Shown in pieces: positions 1 to 8,310 of a stretch of 32,120 nucleotides of DNA. Under the pieces are notes generated by a model, which was not told the origin of the DNA, ran no database searches, and saw only the letters and a list, made by a program, of their open reading frames with translations. The translations under genes and the position numbers were made by a program. Source of the DNA: Roseovarius atlanticus (GTDB lineage Bacteria; Pseudomonadota; Alphaproteobacteria; Rhodobacterales; Rhodobacteraceae); the NCBI RefSeq assembly GCF_001441615.1, contig NZ_LAXJ01000038.1, forward strand, positions 1 to 32,120. The letters run 5' to 3'. The first letter of the stretch is position 1, and each line of letters begins with the position of its first letter.

Positions 1-44
1 TTGAGGGAAAGCTTACTGTCACGCAGATGAAATAATCACTTAGA

Positions 45-74
45 TGTTCGGGTGGCGCGGTTGCCACCCGAACA
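45..74 (-). terminator. Hairpin after the grx-mauE gene
   Basis: A perfect 12-bp inverted repeat (TGTTCGGGTGGC / GCCACCCGAACA) with a 6-base loop lies just beyond the stop codon at 78-80 of the last minus-strand gene. Position and strength suit a transcription terminator for the copA-cueR-channel-DUF305-grx series. No strong T run follows on the minus strand, so rho-independent action is not certain. Confidence 0.6.
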
Positions 75-77
75 CTA

Positions 78-842
78 CTACCATCCGAGCGCGAACACTT
101 TAATTGGCATCCAGATGCCCATGAGCATCATCATCAGGTTTTCAGTCAGAGAGATGAAACCCAGTGGCACATTGCTGTCACCGCCCACACAGGCACATTT
201 AAGCTCGCGTTTATCGACATAGACCGCCTTAAAAACGCTTATAGCTCCCACCGTTCCAATGAACAGCGCAACCGGCGCCGACAGCCAAGTGAGAGCGCCA
301 GTAACCATAAGGATACCAGCGAAAGCTTCCCCAAATGGATAGAGGTAGCCGTATCGGACCCAACGGCGAGCCAGTAGATCGTAATTCAGGAACATTGTAG
401 AGAAGCTCTCGACATCCTGCAGCTTCTGCACGGCGAGAAAGCACATGGAAATGGCGATGAACCATTCCGCCGCGCGCAGCGTGAAGATGCTACCGAAGCT
501 TGCCCAGCTGAGGCCGAGCGCTAAGAAAAACGCGACCGAGAAGATCGCAATGACTGGCCGATAACTGGTTTCGTCGCCTTCCGTATTGTCGTTGCCGAAG
601 TGCACTCGCAAAGCCTCGTAACCACCGATCCGCTCACCGTCGATGAAAGTCTGTGGCGTGGTCTCGACGCTGTGCTGTTCCATGAAGGCATCGGTGTCCT
701 CCCGGGTGGTGAGATGGTGGTCCTCGACCTCATACCCCTCCCTTTCAAGAAGATCCTTCGACTTCAGGCCATAGGGACAGAGATGACCCGGCATCACCAT
801 GCGATAGAGCTTCGCCGTGCTCGGAGTTGCCTGCTGGTCCAT
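78..842 (-). CDS. Glutaredoxin-MauE/DoxX-like membrane fusion protein
   Basis: The 254-residue product has two parts. Residues about 10-85 are a glutaredoxin fold with CPYG at residues 22-25 and a TPQTFIDGERIGGYE segment carrying the cis-Pro and glutathione-binding loop. Residues about 95-250 hold four or so hydrophobic helices like the MauE/DoxX membrane family, with a CAC motif near residue 217. The second active-site Cys is Gly, so a monothiol mechanism is expected. The ATG lies two bases after the stop of the DUF305 gene, so the two are co-transcribed. Known MauE-like proteins serve redox or disulphide maturation of periplasmic proteins. A role in thiol or copper homeostasis here is inferred from neighbours. 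The fusion call is secure; the substrate is unknown. Confidence 0.8.
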   Translation of the reverse strand: MDQQATPSTAKLYRMVMPGHLCPYGLKSKDLLEREGYEVEDHHLTTREDTDAFMEQHSVETTPQTFIDGERIGGYEALRVHFGNDNTEGDETSYRPVIAIFSVAFFLALGLSWASFGSIFTLRAAEWFIAISMCFLAVQKLQDVESFSTMFLNYDLLARRWVRYGYLYPFGEAFAGILMVTGALTWLSAPVALFIGTVGAISVFKAVYVDKRELKCACVGGDSNVPLGFISLTENLMMMLMGIWMPIKVFALGW

Positions 843-843
843 G

Positions 844-1713
844 TCAGCCCCCGCAGCTGTAGAAGCCGCGGTAGCCGGCGTAGAGACCGGCGTCGAGCTC
901 CAGCGTCATCGTCGCCTCGACCGGCTTGCTGCCCACCGAGTCAAGCGCCGCTCCGTCCTCGGCGGCGGTGAGAAGGATCGCCAGACCCTCGGTGCCTAGT
1001 TCCCCGGCCGCACCTTGGTCGATCCGCACGAGGTCGCCGCTCAGCTTGACCAGCCCGACGGCCTCACCATTCACTTCGCCAAGTGCCAGAGAAGCCGGAC
1101 TGCCAGTGGTGTAGTTGAAGGTGCAGGCCGCGCCATTGGGCAGAAGCTGAGCGATCTCCTCCTCGGTCAGGAAACCGGGATCGAGCACGGCTATGTTCGC
1201 GGTAGAAAGGGCTTCGTCGAGGTTCACGATGCGAGGGCTCACGGGTTTCTCAGGCTCGGATACGTCACCCGATGCCTCCATCTCGTTGATGAGATAGCGC
1301 ATTTCAGCGATTTCCTTGTCCTGCGCATAGATGATCTCGTCCGCCAGTTTTCGAACACGGGGATCAGAGATGTTGGCGCGGCTGGATGTCATGATCGCAA
1401 TGGAATGGTGCGGGATCATCGCGCGCATGTAGCTGGTGTCCCCAACTGTGGCCTGCCCACGCACCAGCCAGAGAGATCCGGCGAATGCGACGGCAGCGCC
1501 GGCGAAGATCGCCGCATTGATCGCCTTGCTGGTATACATCGATAGCATGAAGACCAGCATGATGATCGCCATCATTGCACCCATCAACAATGCCATGTAA
1601 GCCCTTGTTTCGGACCAAAAAATGTGGGAAATCAGATAAGTATTCAAATACATCAGTCCGAACATTACAACCGTGGAGGTCGCAATCATGGCTGCAAATC
1701 TCCAATATGACAT
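844..1713 (-). CDS. DUF305-domain membrane protein
   Basis: The 289-residue protein begins with about three transmembrane helices (residues 5-85). A DUF305-type segment follows with MIPHHSIAIM near residues 99-108 and a helix rich in Glu/Asp (RKLADEIIYAQDKEIAEMRYLI), typical of this ferritin-like four-helix family often found in copper and metal islands. A C-terminal soluble domain of about 130 residues (LDEALSTANIAVLDPGFLT onward) is not one I can name. It would be membrane-anchored with the HH motif outside the cytoplasm. The start has AGAAGGAG a few bases upstream. It is followed two bases later by the glutaredoxin fusion gene. A palindrome resembling a CueR box lies at 1760-1781. Function within DUF305 is unproven; metal binding is inferred from His/Met residues. 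Confidence 0.8.
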   Translation of the reverse strand: MSYWRFAAMIATSTVVMFGLMYLNTYLISHIFWSETRAYMALLMGAMMAIIMLVFMLSMYTSKAINAAIFAGAAVAFAGSLWLVRGQATVGDTSYMRAMIPHHSIAIMTSSRANISDPRVRKLADEIIYAQDKEIAEMRYLINEMEASGDVSEPEKPVSPRIVNLDEALSTANIAVLDPGFLTEEEIAQLLPNGAACTFNYTTGSPASLALGEVNGEAVGLVKLSGDLVRIDQGAAGELGTEGLAILLTAAEDGAALDSVGSKPVEATMTLELDAGLYAGYRGFYSCGG

Positions 1714-1759
1714 GTTGTACTCCTTCTGCTTTCACTGTCGTCGCGGACATAGCAACAAC

Positions 1760-1781
1760 AACCATCCAGCGCTGGAGGGTT
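1760..1781 (-). promoter_or_regulatory. CueR-like palindrome upstream of the DUF305 gene
   Basis: On the minus strand the sequence AACCCTCCAGCGCTGGATGG is a near-perfect palindrome centred on AGCGCT and matches the core (ACCTTCC-N6-GGAAGG) of the copA and copZ boxes in this window. A good -10 at the 19-bp MerR spacing is not obvious, so it may be a weak or degenerate promoter. Confidence 0.45.
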
Positions 1782-1815
1782 CCAGATTTTCGGGGCATTA
1801 AGTCATCTGACGCTT

Positions 1816-2232
1816 CTAGTCCTTCCCTCTCGTAACCACGAGAAAGATGGTGGAGGCCGAGCAACTAATTAGGAGAAAGCCATTCAGTGCCTCGGCACCG
1901 GCCAGAAAACGCAGATGGTCCGTGGGATAGATATCGCCGAGGCCGAGGGACGAATAGTTGACCAGGGAAAAGTAGAAAACGTCCATAAACGTGTCGATGT
2001 TCTCCTGTTCAAAGCCGCCGATACCGATGAGTTCACCGAAACTGAAGCCGAGGGCATAAAGTCCGGCTTCAATGATGTGGGCAAGCGCAAGCGTATAAAG
2101 AGCAAAAAGGAGACGTGCGGACTGTGTGGACGGCGTCCCACGCGCCCGGTTCATCACAAGGGTCATCGCACGGACGTGCACCAGCCCGCTCGACCCGAAT
2201 AGAACGACAACCAGAAGGATGGCCCAAACCAC
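1816..2232 (-). CDS. Two-transmembrane potassium-channel-like protein
   Basis: This encodes about 138 residues: a first hydrophobic helix (VVWAILLVVVLFGSSGLV), a central amphipathic stretch, a pore loop with SSLGLGDIYPTD and a second pore-lining helix. The SxGLGD motif sits where K+ channels have TVGYGD, so the fold is Ion_trans_2, with a relaxed or altered selectivity filter. I place the start at the GTG at 2232, because the frame upstream overlaps cueR and lacks hydrophobic character. The ribosome-binding site there is weak. It follows cueR by 14 bases on the same strand, which suggests one transcript with copA-cueR. A role in ion balance during metal stress is only inference. Confidence 0.7.
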   Translation of the reverse strand: MVWAILLVVVLFGSSGLVHVRAMTLVMNRARGTPSTQSARLLFALYTLALAHIIEAGLYALGFSFGELIGIGGFEQENIDTFMDVFYFSLVNYSSLGLGDIYPTDHLRFLAGAEALNGFLLISCSASTIFLVVTRGKD

Positions 2233-2246
2233 GTCTTCGGACCCAA

Positions 2247-2666
2247 CTAAGTTGATTTGCGCCGGTCGTCCTCGTCGCGCCGTTTCATGGCCAGATCGGC
2301 CAGGATCGGGCAGTCCGGGCGATGATCTCCGGCACACTCCTCGACGAGATGCGCGAGTGTCGCTCGCATTTCCTTTAACTCGGCGATCTTGCCGTCGATT
2401 CGCTCAAGATGTTGCTTGGCGATCTCCTTCACCTCGGCGCTGGCACGTTTTTCGTCTTCGTAGAGCGCAAGAAGATTACGGCAATCTTCAATTGTGAAAC
2501 CGAGCGCACGGGCGCGTCCCAGAAACGCCAGCTTGTGCGCGTCACTTTCACGGAACGTGCGATAACCGTTCGAACTGCGCAAGGGCTTGACCAGTCCGAT
2601 ATCTTCGTAATAGCGGATCGTCTTGGCGGGCAGCCCGGAAAGGTCGGCGACATCTCCGATATTCAT
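2247..2666 (-). CDS. cueR: MerR-family copper-responsive regulator CueR
   Basis: This 139-residue MerR protein has an N-terminal winged helix (MNIGDVADLSGLPAKTIRYYEDIGL), the conserved NGYR turn, a dimerisation coiled coil (about residues 75-108) and a C-terminal metal loop CAGDHRPDC. That is the C-X7-C spacing that distinguishes CueR-type Cu(I)/Ag(I) sensors from ZntR or MerR. It lies 13 bases after copA on the same strand and ahead of an ion-channel gene. CueR distorts promoters whose -35 and -10 are 19 bp apart. Such promoters are visible upstream of copA (5226-5256), copZ (5281-5311), the operon at 9424 and the operon at 28432, making this protein their likely activator. Confidence in family and metal type is high. 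Confidence 0.92.
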   Translation of the reverse strand: MNIGDVADLSGLPAKTIRYYEDIGLVKPLRSSNGYRTFRESDAHKLAFLGRARALGFTIEDCRNLLALYEDEKRASAEVKEIAKQHLERIDGKIAELKEMRATLAHLVEECAGDHRPDCPILADLAMKRRDEDDRRKST

Positions 2667-2679
2667 TTCATGATCCTCC

Positions 2680-5199
2680 TTATTGAGCGGCGACAGGGGC
2701 AGGGGACAGAGAATCCGCCCCTTCAGATTTCAAGCTGCTGGCTTCATCCATGGCCGGGCGGATCCGGCGCAAGCGCAGCGCGTTAGTCAGCACGAAAACT
2801 GAGCTGAGCGCCATCGCCCCGGCGGCCAGAACCGGCGAGAGCAACAGGCCGAAGGCTGGGTAGAGCACGCCCGCCGCGACCGGGATCAGCGCCACGTTAT
2901 AGCCAAAGGCCCAGAACAGGTTCTGACGGATGTTGCGCATGGTCCGGGCAGACACGTTGAGCGCGTTCACCACGCCGCGCAGATCACCCGACATTAGCAC
3001 CACATCGGCGGATTCGATGGCAACGTCCGTGCCGGTGCCGATGGCGATGCCCACATCTGCATGGGCCAGCGCCGGGGCGTCGTTGATGCCGTCCCCAACG
3101 AAGGCGATCTGTTGGCCGCCTTGCCGCAGTTCATCCAGCGCCGCCACCTTGCCATCGGGCAGAACCCCCGCGATCACGCGGTCGATACCGGTCTCCCGTG
3201 CAATGGCCCGGGCCGTTTCGCGCTTGTCTCCGGTAATCATCGCGACCTTCAGCCCGAGCCCGTGCAACGCCTCGATGGCGGCGGCGCTGGCCGGTTTCAC
3301 AGGGTCGGCCACGCCGATGACTGCCGCGAGCTGCCCGTCCACCGCTGCAAACAGCGCCGTGCGGCCCCCTTCGGCCAAGCGGCGCTCGGTCTCGGCCAGC
3401 GCCTCGATGCTCAGCTCCTCGCGGCGCATCAGGCGGTCCGCGCCGACCAGCACCTCGCGCCCAGCGACCGTGGCTTGCACGCCGAAGCCGGTGATCGAAT
3501 CGAACCCCTCGACCTCGTAACACGCTACGCCTTCGGCCTGCGCCGCGCGCACGATGGCTTCGGCGATGGGATGCTCGGACTGCGCCTCGACCGCCGCGAC
3601 GAGGGCCAGAACGTCGGAGCGCTCAAACTCCTCGGCCAGCACAAGGTCGGTCAGTTCGGGGCGGCCCTCGGTCACGGTGCCGGTCTTGTCGAGCGCGACC
3701 ACGTCCACGTGCGAAAGTTGCTGCAGCGCGTCGCCCTTGCGGAAGAGGACACCCATCTCGGCCGCGCGTCCTGTGCCAACCATGATCGAGGTGGGCGTGG
3801 CCAGCCCCATCGCGCAAGGACAGGCGATGATCAGCACCGAAACGCCTGCAACGAGCGCGTAGGACAGCATGGGCGCCGGTCCAATCAGCAGCCAGATCAG
3901 AACGGCCAGCGCGGCCAATGCCATAACCGCCGGTACAAACCAGAGCGTGATCCGGTCCACCATGCCTTGGATCGGCAGCTTGGCGCCCTGAGCTTCCTCG
4001 ACCATGCGGATGATCTGCGCCAGCGTCGTGTCCGCCCCCACGCGGGTCGCGCGGAAGCGGAAGCTGCCGCTGCCGTTCACCGTGCCGCCGGTGACGGGAT
4101 CGCCCTCGGACTTCGCCACGGGCACCGGCTCGCCGGTGATCATGCTCTCGTCGACATGCGCGCTGCCTTGGGTCAATTCACCGTCCACCGCGATGCGCTC
4201 GCCCGGCCGGACGACGAGGGTGTCGCCGACGCGGATGCGCTCGATCGCCACGTCCCGTGCCTCGCCGTCCACCAGAACCCGCGCCGTGCGGGCCTGAAGG
4301 CCCAGCAGTTTCTGGATCGCGGCCCCCGTGCGGCCCTTGGCGCGCGCTTCCATCCAGCGGCCCAGAAGGATTAGCACGACGATCACCGCCGCGGCCTCGA
4401 AGTAAACGGCGCGAGCCGCCTCGGGCAGCACGGTGGGCGCGAAAAGCGCGGTGATAGAATAGACATACGCGGCCCCGGTCCCCACCGCGACAAGGCTGTT
4501 CATGTCGGGCGCGCCTTTCACCAGAGCGGGGAACCCCTTGGTGTAAAATTGGAGACCGGGCCAGAAAAGCACGATGGTCGTCAGCACGAACTGGATCATC
4601 CAGCTGGCCTGATGGCCGATCGTGCGGCCGATCATCTCGTGCATGCCCGGCACGAGATGCGCCCCCATCTCAAGCAGGAACACGGGCAAGGCCAGCGCCG
4701 CTGCGAAAGCGGTCCGGCGGGCGAGCGCACGGGCCTCGCCTTCCTTGCGCGCGCCGCGATCCTCCGCAGTGCCGTCGTCGGCCAATTCGGCCGAATAGCC
4801 CGCCGCCTCGGCGGCCTTCAGAAGTTCGACCGGGTCGGTCGCGCCCTCGACATAGGTGACGGTCGCGGTTTCTGACGCGAGGTTGACATTGACCCCGCTC
4901 ACCCCTGCCACTGCCGCGAGCGCCTTGTCGACGCGACCAACGCAGGAGGCGCAGGACATGGAAGAGACGTTCAGGCGCGCCGTTTGCGTTCGGGCGGGAT
5001 AGCCGGCATGCTCCAGCGCCCCGATCACCTCGGGGATCCGGGCATCCGAGTTGATCCGGGCCTGCGCCGTTTCGGCGGCGAGGTTCACGTTCACCTCGTC
5101 GACCCCGGGTAATGCTAAAAGCGCACGCTCGACCCGACCGACGCAGGACGCGCAAGACATGTTTTGAACAGAAAAACGCAAATCTCTTGAGCCCGGCAT
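2680..5199 (-). CDS. copA: Cu(I)-exporting P1B-type ATPase CopA
   Basis: The 839-residue pump has two N-terminal heavy-metal-associated domains, each with MSCASC (Cys at about 16/19 and 82/85). It has the transmembrane CPC metal site (IIACPCAMGLATP), the TGE actuator motif (MITGEPVP), the DKTGT phosphorylation site, an SEHPIA nucleotide-domain motif and GDGINDAPAL. CPC with paired CxxC domains is typical of P1B-1 copper/silver exporters. An upstream ATG at 5214 is in frame, but AAGGAG sits just before the ATG at 5199, so I choose the latter (MPGSRDLRF). Transcription starts from a CueR-type promoter at 5226-5256, and cueR follows directly. It would expel Cu(I) from the cytoplasm, loaded by the divergent CopZ. 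Confidence 0.95.
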   Translation of the reverse strand: MPGSRDLRFSVQNMSCASCVGRVERALLALPGVDEVNVNLAAETAQARINSDARIPEVIGALEHAGYPARTQTARLNVSSMSCASCVGRVDKALAAVAGVSGVNVNLASETATVTYVEGATDPVELLKAAEAAGYSAELADDGTAEDRGARKEGEARALARRTAFAAALALPVFLLEMGAHLVPGMHEMIGRTIGHQASWMIQFVLTTIVLFWPGLQFYTKGFPALVKGAPDMNSLVAVGTGAAYVYSITALFAPTVLPEAARAVYFEAAAVIVVLILLGRWMEARAKGRTGAAIQKLLGLQARTARVLVDGEARDVAIERIRVGDTLVVRPGERIAVDGELTQGSAHVDESMITGEPVPVAKSEGDPVTGGTVNGSGSFRFRATRVGADTTLAQIIRMVEEAQGAKLPIQGMVDRITLWFVPAVMALAALAVLIWLLIGPAPMLSYALVAGVSVLIIACPCAMGLATPTSIMVGTGRAAEMGVLFRKGDALQQLSHVDVVALDKTGTVTEGRPELTDLVLAEEFERSDVLALVAAVEAQSEHPIAEAIVRAAQAEGVACYEVEGFDSITGFGVQATVAGREVLVGADRLMRREELSIEALAETERRLAEGGRTALFAAVDGQLAAVIGVADPVKPASAAAIEALHGLGLKVAMITGDKRETARAIARETGIDRVIAGVLPDGKVAALDELRQGGQQIAFVGDGINDAPALAHADVGIAIGTGTDVAIESADVVLMSGDLRGVVNALNVSARTMRNIRQNLFWAFGYNVALIPVAAGVLYPAFGLLLSPVLAAGAMALSSVFVLTNALRLRRIRPAMDEASSLKSEGADSLSPAPVAAQ

Positions 5200-5225
5200 G
5201 AACGTCTCCTTCATCTACTGAAAGA

Positions 5226-5256
5226 TATCTAAGGCTTCCCCCCGCTGGAAGGTCAA
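5226..5256 (-). promoter_or_regulatory. CueR-type promoter of copA
   Basis: On the minus strand TTGACC (-35, 5251-5256) and TAGATA (-10, 5226-5231) are separated by exactly 19 bp (TTCCAGCGGGGGGAAGCCT). The spacer holds the CTTCC...GGAAG dyad. This over-long spacing is the hallmark of MerR-family activated promoters. It lies just upstream of the copA start. Confidence 0.88.
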
Positions 5257-5280
5257 CAATGTCGGGATATTTTTTCGCCC

Positions 5281-5311
5281 TTGACCTTCCCATGCAGGAA
5301 GCAGGCATCTA
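5281..5311 (+). promoter_or_regulatory. CueR-type promoter of copZ
   Basis: On the plus strand TTGACC (5281-5286) is followed by the dyad CTTCCCATGCAGGAAG and a CATCTAAT -10 region at a 19-20 bp spacing. It faces away from the copA promoter 25 bp away, so one regulator can drive both genes divergently. A GGAGA Shine-Dalgarno precedes the copZ ATG at 5337. Confidence 0.85.
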
Positions 5312-5336
5312 ATGCCGAGAACTGGAGAAAACAGAT

Positions 5337-5543
5337 ATGCGCAGCTTCAAGGTTCCGGATATGAGTTGCGGCCATTGCACCGCAACGATCGAAAAGGCGA
5401 TCAAGGCGATAGACCCAACATCGTCCGTGACCTGCGATACGGGTACGCGGCAAGTCGAGGTTGATAGCGTGCTGAACGAGCACGTCCTGACGGAGGCGAT
5501 CCGAAATGCCGGTTACGGTGTCACGGCTGCTTCGACGACCTGA
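5337..5543 (+). CDS. copZ: Copper chaperone CopZ (single HMA domain)
   Basis: The 68-residue protein is one heavy-metal-associated domain: MRSFKVPDMSCGHC at the N-terminus with the metal-binding CGHC (Cys 11 and 14), then the alternating helix/strand pattern ending in AIRNAGYGV. The length is normal for the family. It binds Cu(I) in the cytoplasm and would deliver it to the N-terminal domains of CopA, encoded divergently. It has its own CueR-like promoter (5281-5311). Its stop is about 50 bases from the convergent end of the thioredoxin-fold gene. Confidence 0.93.
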   Translation: MRSFKVPDMSCGHCTATIEKAIKAIDPTSSVTCDTGTRQVEVDSVLNEHVLTEAIRNAGYGVTAASTT

Positions 5544-5596
5544 AGATCACCGGTGCCGGGCAATTCTGGCGCCAGTTCTCCATCGTCGCATGAGGT

Positions 5597-6322
5597 TCAT
5601 TCCCTTTCGCGGGCCTCATCGACCAAGGCTTCCAGTTGGTCTTGTTCGATCAAACCGGGAACCAGGTTGTCGCCGATCACGAAGGACGGTGTGCCGTTGA
5701 AACCCAACGCCTGCGCCAGCCGCATCGATTCGTCGATGTGCGCCTGGACTTCCGGCGCCTCCATGTCCGAACGCAGCTGGTCCACGTCAAGGCCGATTTC
5801 TTCGGCGATCCGCAGGACAGACGCCTCTTGCGCACGTTCCGCCATGCCCATCAACGCCCAGTGGAATTCCTCATACTTGTTCTGATTGCGTGCCGCCAAG
5901 GCCGCCTTCGCCGCAAAGACCGACCCGTCGCCGAGTATCGGCCATTCGCGAAAGACGAACCGCACATTCAGGTCCGCCTCGATCAAACCTTCAACCTCCG
6001 ACATGGCCCTGCGGCAATAGGGACAGTTGTAGTCGAAAAACTCCACAACAGTGACGTCCCCGTCAGGATTGCCCAGCACCGGTGCGTTCGGATCCTGTTC
6101 CAAGAGCTGGCGTTGTTCCTTGAGCACGTCGGTCGTGGCCTCTGCCTGCGCGGTCGCTTCCTGCTGTTCGAGAAGCTGCACCGCTTCCATGATGATCTGG
6201 GGGTTTTCCAGAATCGCTTCCAAGGCCAGTTCCTTGACGCGTTCCTCGCTCAGCTCCTGTGCGAACGCGGAAAGCGGCAACAGGATGCTAATGGCGAGCA
6301 CTGCCAGTCGAAGCGATTTCAT
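5597..6322 (-). CDS. ScsC/DsbA-family periplasmic thiol-disulphide protein
   Basis: I start at the ATG at 6322 (MKSLRLAVLAISIL), which has AGAGGAGA upstream and opens a clear signal peptide ending AFA-Q. The 241-residue product then has a charged helical N-terminal arm (residues about 25-65, ELSEERVKELALEAILENP) like the trimerisation stalk of ScsC-type proteins. A DsbA-like thioredoxin fold follows with FFDYNCPYC (CPYC active site near residue 105) and the cis-Pro loop NGTPSFVIG. ScsC-class proteins reduce or isomerise disulphides in the periplasm and are linked to copper tolerance, because copper misoxidises thiols. It is the last gene of the cytochrome/multicopper oxidase operon, three bases after the cytochrome gene. 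The assignment to ScsC rather than another DsbA relative is an inference from the N-terminal arm and context. Confidence 0.82.
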   Translation of the reverse strand: MKSLRLAVLAISILLPLSAFAQELSEERVKELALEAILENPQIIMEAVQLLEQQEATAQAEATTDVLKEQRQLLEQDPNAPVLGNPDGDVTVVEFFDYNCPYCRRAMSEVEGLIEADLNVRFVFREWPILGDGSVFAAKAALAARNQNKYEEFHWALMGMAERAQEASVLRIAEEIGLDVDQLRSDMEAPEVQAHIDESMRLAQALGFNGTPSFVIGDNLVPGLIEQDQLEALVDEARERE

Positions 6323-6324
6323 TT

Positions 6325-6813
6325 TCAGTCTCCTCTTTTTTGCTGTTCCGCTTCGCTGCGGGCGGCCTGGACCTCCCGCTGACGGTCGGGCCATGTGGAT
6401 TTGATGAAGGCGAGGATGTTCCAGATCTGCGCATCGGTCAGCTCATTGCCAAAACCGGGCATGCCGCTTTGGAAATCCACACCCTGCTTCGCGAGGGTCT
6501 TCTTTCCGCCGAGCTTGGTATAGTCGAACAGAATACTATCAGGATGATGCCAGGTGTGACCGGTTTCGTCATGCGGGGGTGCGGGCAGGATGCCATCCTC
6601 TCCGGCCGAGCGCCATCCGGCCTGTCCCTCGAGATCGGCGCCGTGGCAAGAGGCGCAATACTCCTGATAGAATTCTGCGCCCTCGGCGAGATCGACAGAC
6701 TGCGGCGGTTCCGGCGTGGCGGAGGTGCCGGATGTCCCTCCCGCCATCATCCAGGCGCCGACTCCAGCCGCGCCGGCCATGAGCAGAAAGAGGATCAGCC
6801 AACGTCGCATCAT
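6325..6813 (-). CDS. Membrane-anchored class I cytochrome c
   Basis: The 162-residue protein has an N-terminal hydrophobic anchor or signal (RRWLILFLLMAGAAGVGAWM), a heme-attachment motif CASCH near residue 53, and a downstream SGMPGF segment supplying the likely axial Met. The C-terminal helix ITDAQIWNILAFIKSTWP-type pattern (here LTDAQIWNILAFIKSTWP) is typical of small cytochromes c. Its ATG overlaps the TGA of the multicopper oxidase (ATGA), implying translational coupling. With a second cytochrome at 8311 it brackets the oxidase, so it may pass electrons from a cuprous-oxidase reaction to the respiratory chain (inference). Confidence 0.85.
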   Translation of the reverse strand: MMRRWLILFLLMAGAAGVGAWMMAGGTSGTSATPEPPQSVDLAEGAEFYQEYCASCHGADLEGQAGWRSAGEDGILPAPPHDETGHTWHHPDSILFDYTKLGGKKTLAKQGVDFQSGMPGFGNELTDAQIWNILAFIKSTWPDRQREVQAARSEAEQQKRGD

Positions 6814-8202
6814 GTCACCTTCATCCAGGTCATCATGCCCGAGGCCGCGTGGCTGAGCATGTGGCAGTGAAACAGCCAGTCGCCGGGATTGTCGGCCACG
6901 AAACCGATCGTGTGGGTCTGGCCGCCGAACATCAGGATCGTGTCGCGCAAGGGACCGAGCCCGCCATCCTCGCCGATCTCGCGGAAATGCAGCCCATGCA
7001 GGTGCATCGCGTGGGGAAAGGACGTGTCGTTGTAGATCTGCAGCTTGACCGTTTCGCCCTTCGCGACATCTACGAGCGGCGCATCGGTCATGCCGATCGT
7101 TCCATTGAACGACCAGAACTGGTTGGCGACCACCAACTCGCGAAAGCTTTTCTTCTCGCCATTCAGAAACGCGCTGTCGAGCGTGCCCATTGCGCCGCCC
7201 TGCATGTCGAGCCGCACGGTCCTGGCGTCATCGAGGCCGATCACCTCCATCCCCGGATTGGGTCGCAGCGCGTCCGGTGCATCCCGGGAGCGTGGTCGAG
7301 GCCTTTCCAGTCACGGTGAAAGCCACCTGCGAGGCCGCCTCCTGATCGTCGAGGCGAACGAGATGGGCGGTTTCCTCGGGCGCGGCGGTCACGTCGACGA
7401 TCAGATCGGCCCGCTGACCGGGGCCGAGGATCAGCGCCTCAGCGAGCGGCTCGGGCCGGGGCAGTGGCATGCCGTCCAGTGCAACCGTCCAGCCCTCCAT
7501 GCCATGAAGCGACAGCACGAAAATCCTGGCGTTGGCCGCGTTGACGAGGCGCAGGCGCAGACGTTCGTGTTGGCGCACCTCCAGGGAAAGGTCGTGCCGG
7601 CCGTTGGTGGCGATGAAATTGCCGCGCCGCCCGGCATGGCCGCGGTCATGGCGCGAGGTGAAGTCCGGGACGATCTGCGCCATTTCGGGGTCGAGCAGCC
7701 AGTCATCAAGGATCAGTACCTCTTCCCGATCCAGGTCCGGCGGCTCGGATTCCTCGACGATCAACGCGCCATAGAGCCCGCGCGCCACCTGTTCGGTCGA
7801 GCGGTTATGAGCGTGATACCAGTAGGTTCCGGCATCCGGCGCGATGAAATCATAATCAAAGCTCTGCCCCGGCTCGACCGCGGGCTGGGTCAGCCCGGCA
7901 ACACCATCCATCGCATTGTCTATGCGAACCCCGTGCCAATGCACCGTGCTTGCCTGGGGCAGTGCGTTCATGAAGCGGCGTTGCAGCCGCGCACCCTGCT
8001 GAAGACGCATTTGAGGGCCGGGCATCGCGCCGCCATAGCCCCAGATTTCGGTCTTGGGATAGCCTTCCGGCGCCAATTGAACGCTGGCCGTGCGGGCGTC
8101 CAGGGATTGAAACTCTGACGTTGCGGCATAAAGCCGCTTTGGAAGGGCAAGCGCCGCGGTGATAGCCGCCCCCTGCATGAGAAAATCGCGTCGCGTCGGC
8201 AT
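6810..8202 (-). pseudogene. Tat-exported multicopper oxidase, single-base frameshift
   Basis: Two overlapping frames make one multicopper oxidase. The first (from 8202) starts MPTRRDFLMQGAA, a Tat signal, and carries HWHG at residues 88-91 and YWYHAH at 128-132. The second carries HAMHLHG and HCHMLSHAASGM, the type 1 and trinuclear-site ligands. All four copper motifs are present, but the frame changes within the hexamer CCCGGG at 7283-7288. Removing one base there gives a smooth join (...STTLPDAPDALRPNPG...). Intact, it would oxidise Cu(I) to Cu(II) in the periplasm, like CueO or CopA-type oxidases. It sits between two cytochrome c genes. The shift may be a real inactivation or an error in a short run. 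The family call is secure. Confidence 0.88.
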
Positions 8203-8310
8203 GGAGAATCCTGTGTTTCAATCGCGGCAATTATGGCGCCGGCAATCAGATCTGAAAATCGGAAGATCAGGCCGGATAGTGAGAGTGGGCACCCGGAACC
8301 TGCCCAAGGC

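Noticed and set aside
3061..4374. Long 437-codon plus-strand frame opposite the P-type ATPase
   Set aside because: It is a high-GC shadow of copA. The minus-strand frame holds all P-type ATPase motifs.
7045..8118. Long 357-codon plus-strand frame opposite the multicopper oxidase
   Set aside because: Antisense shadow. The minus strand has the four copper ligand motifs and the Tat signal.
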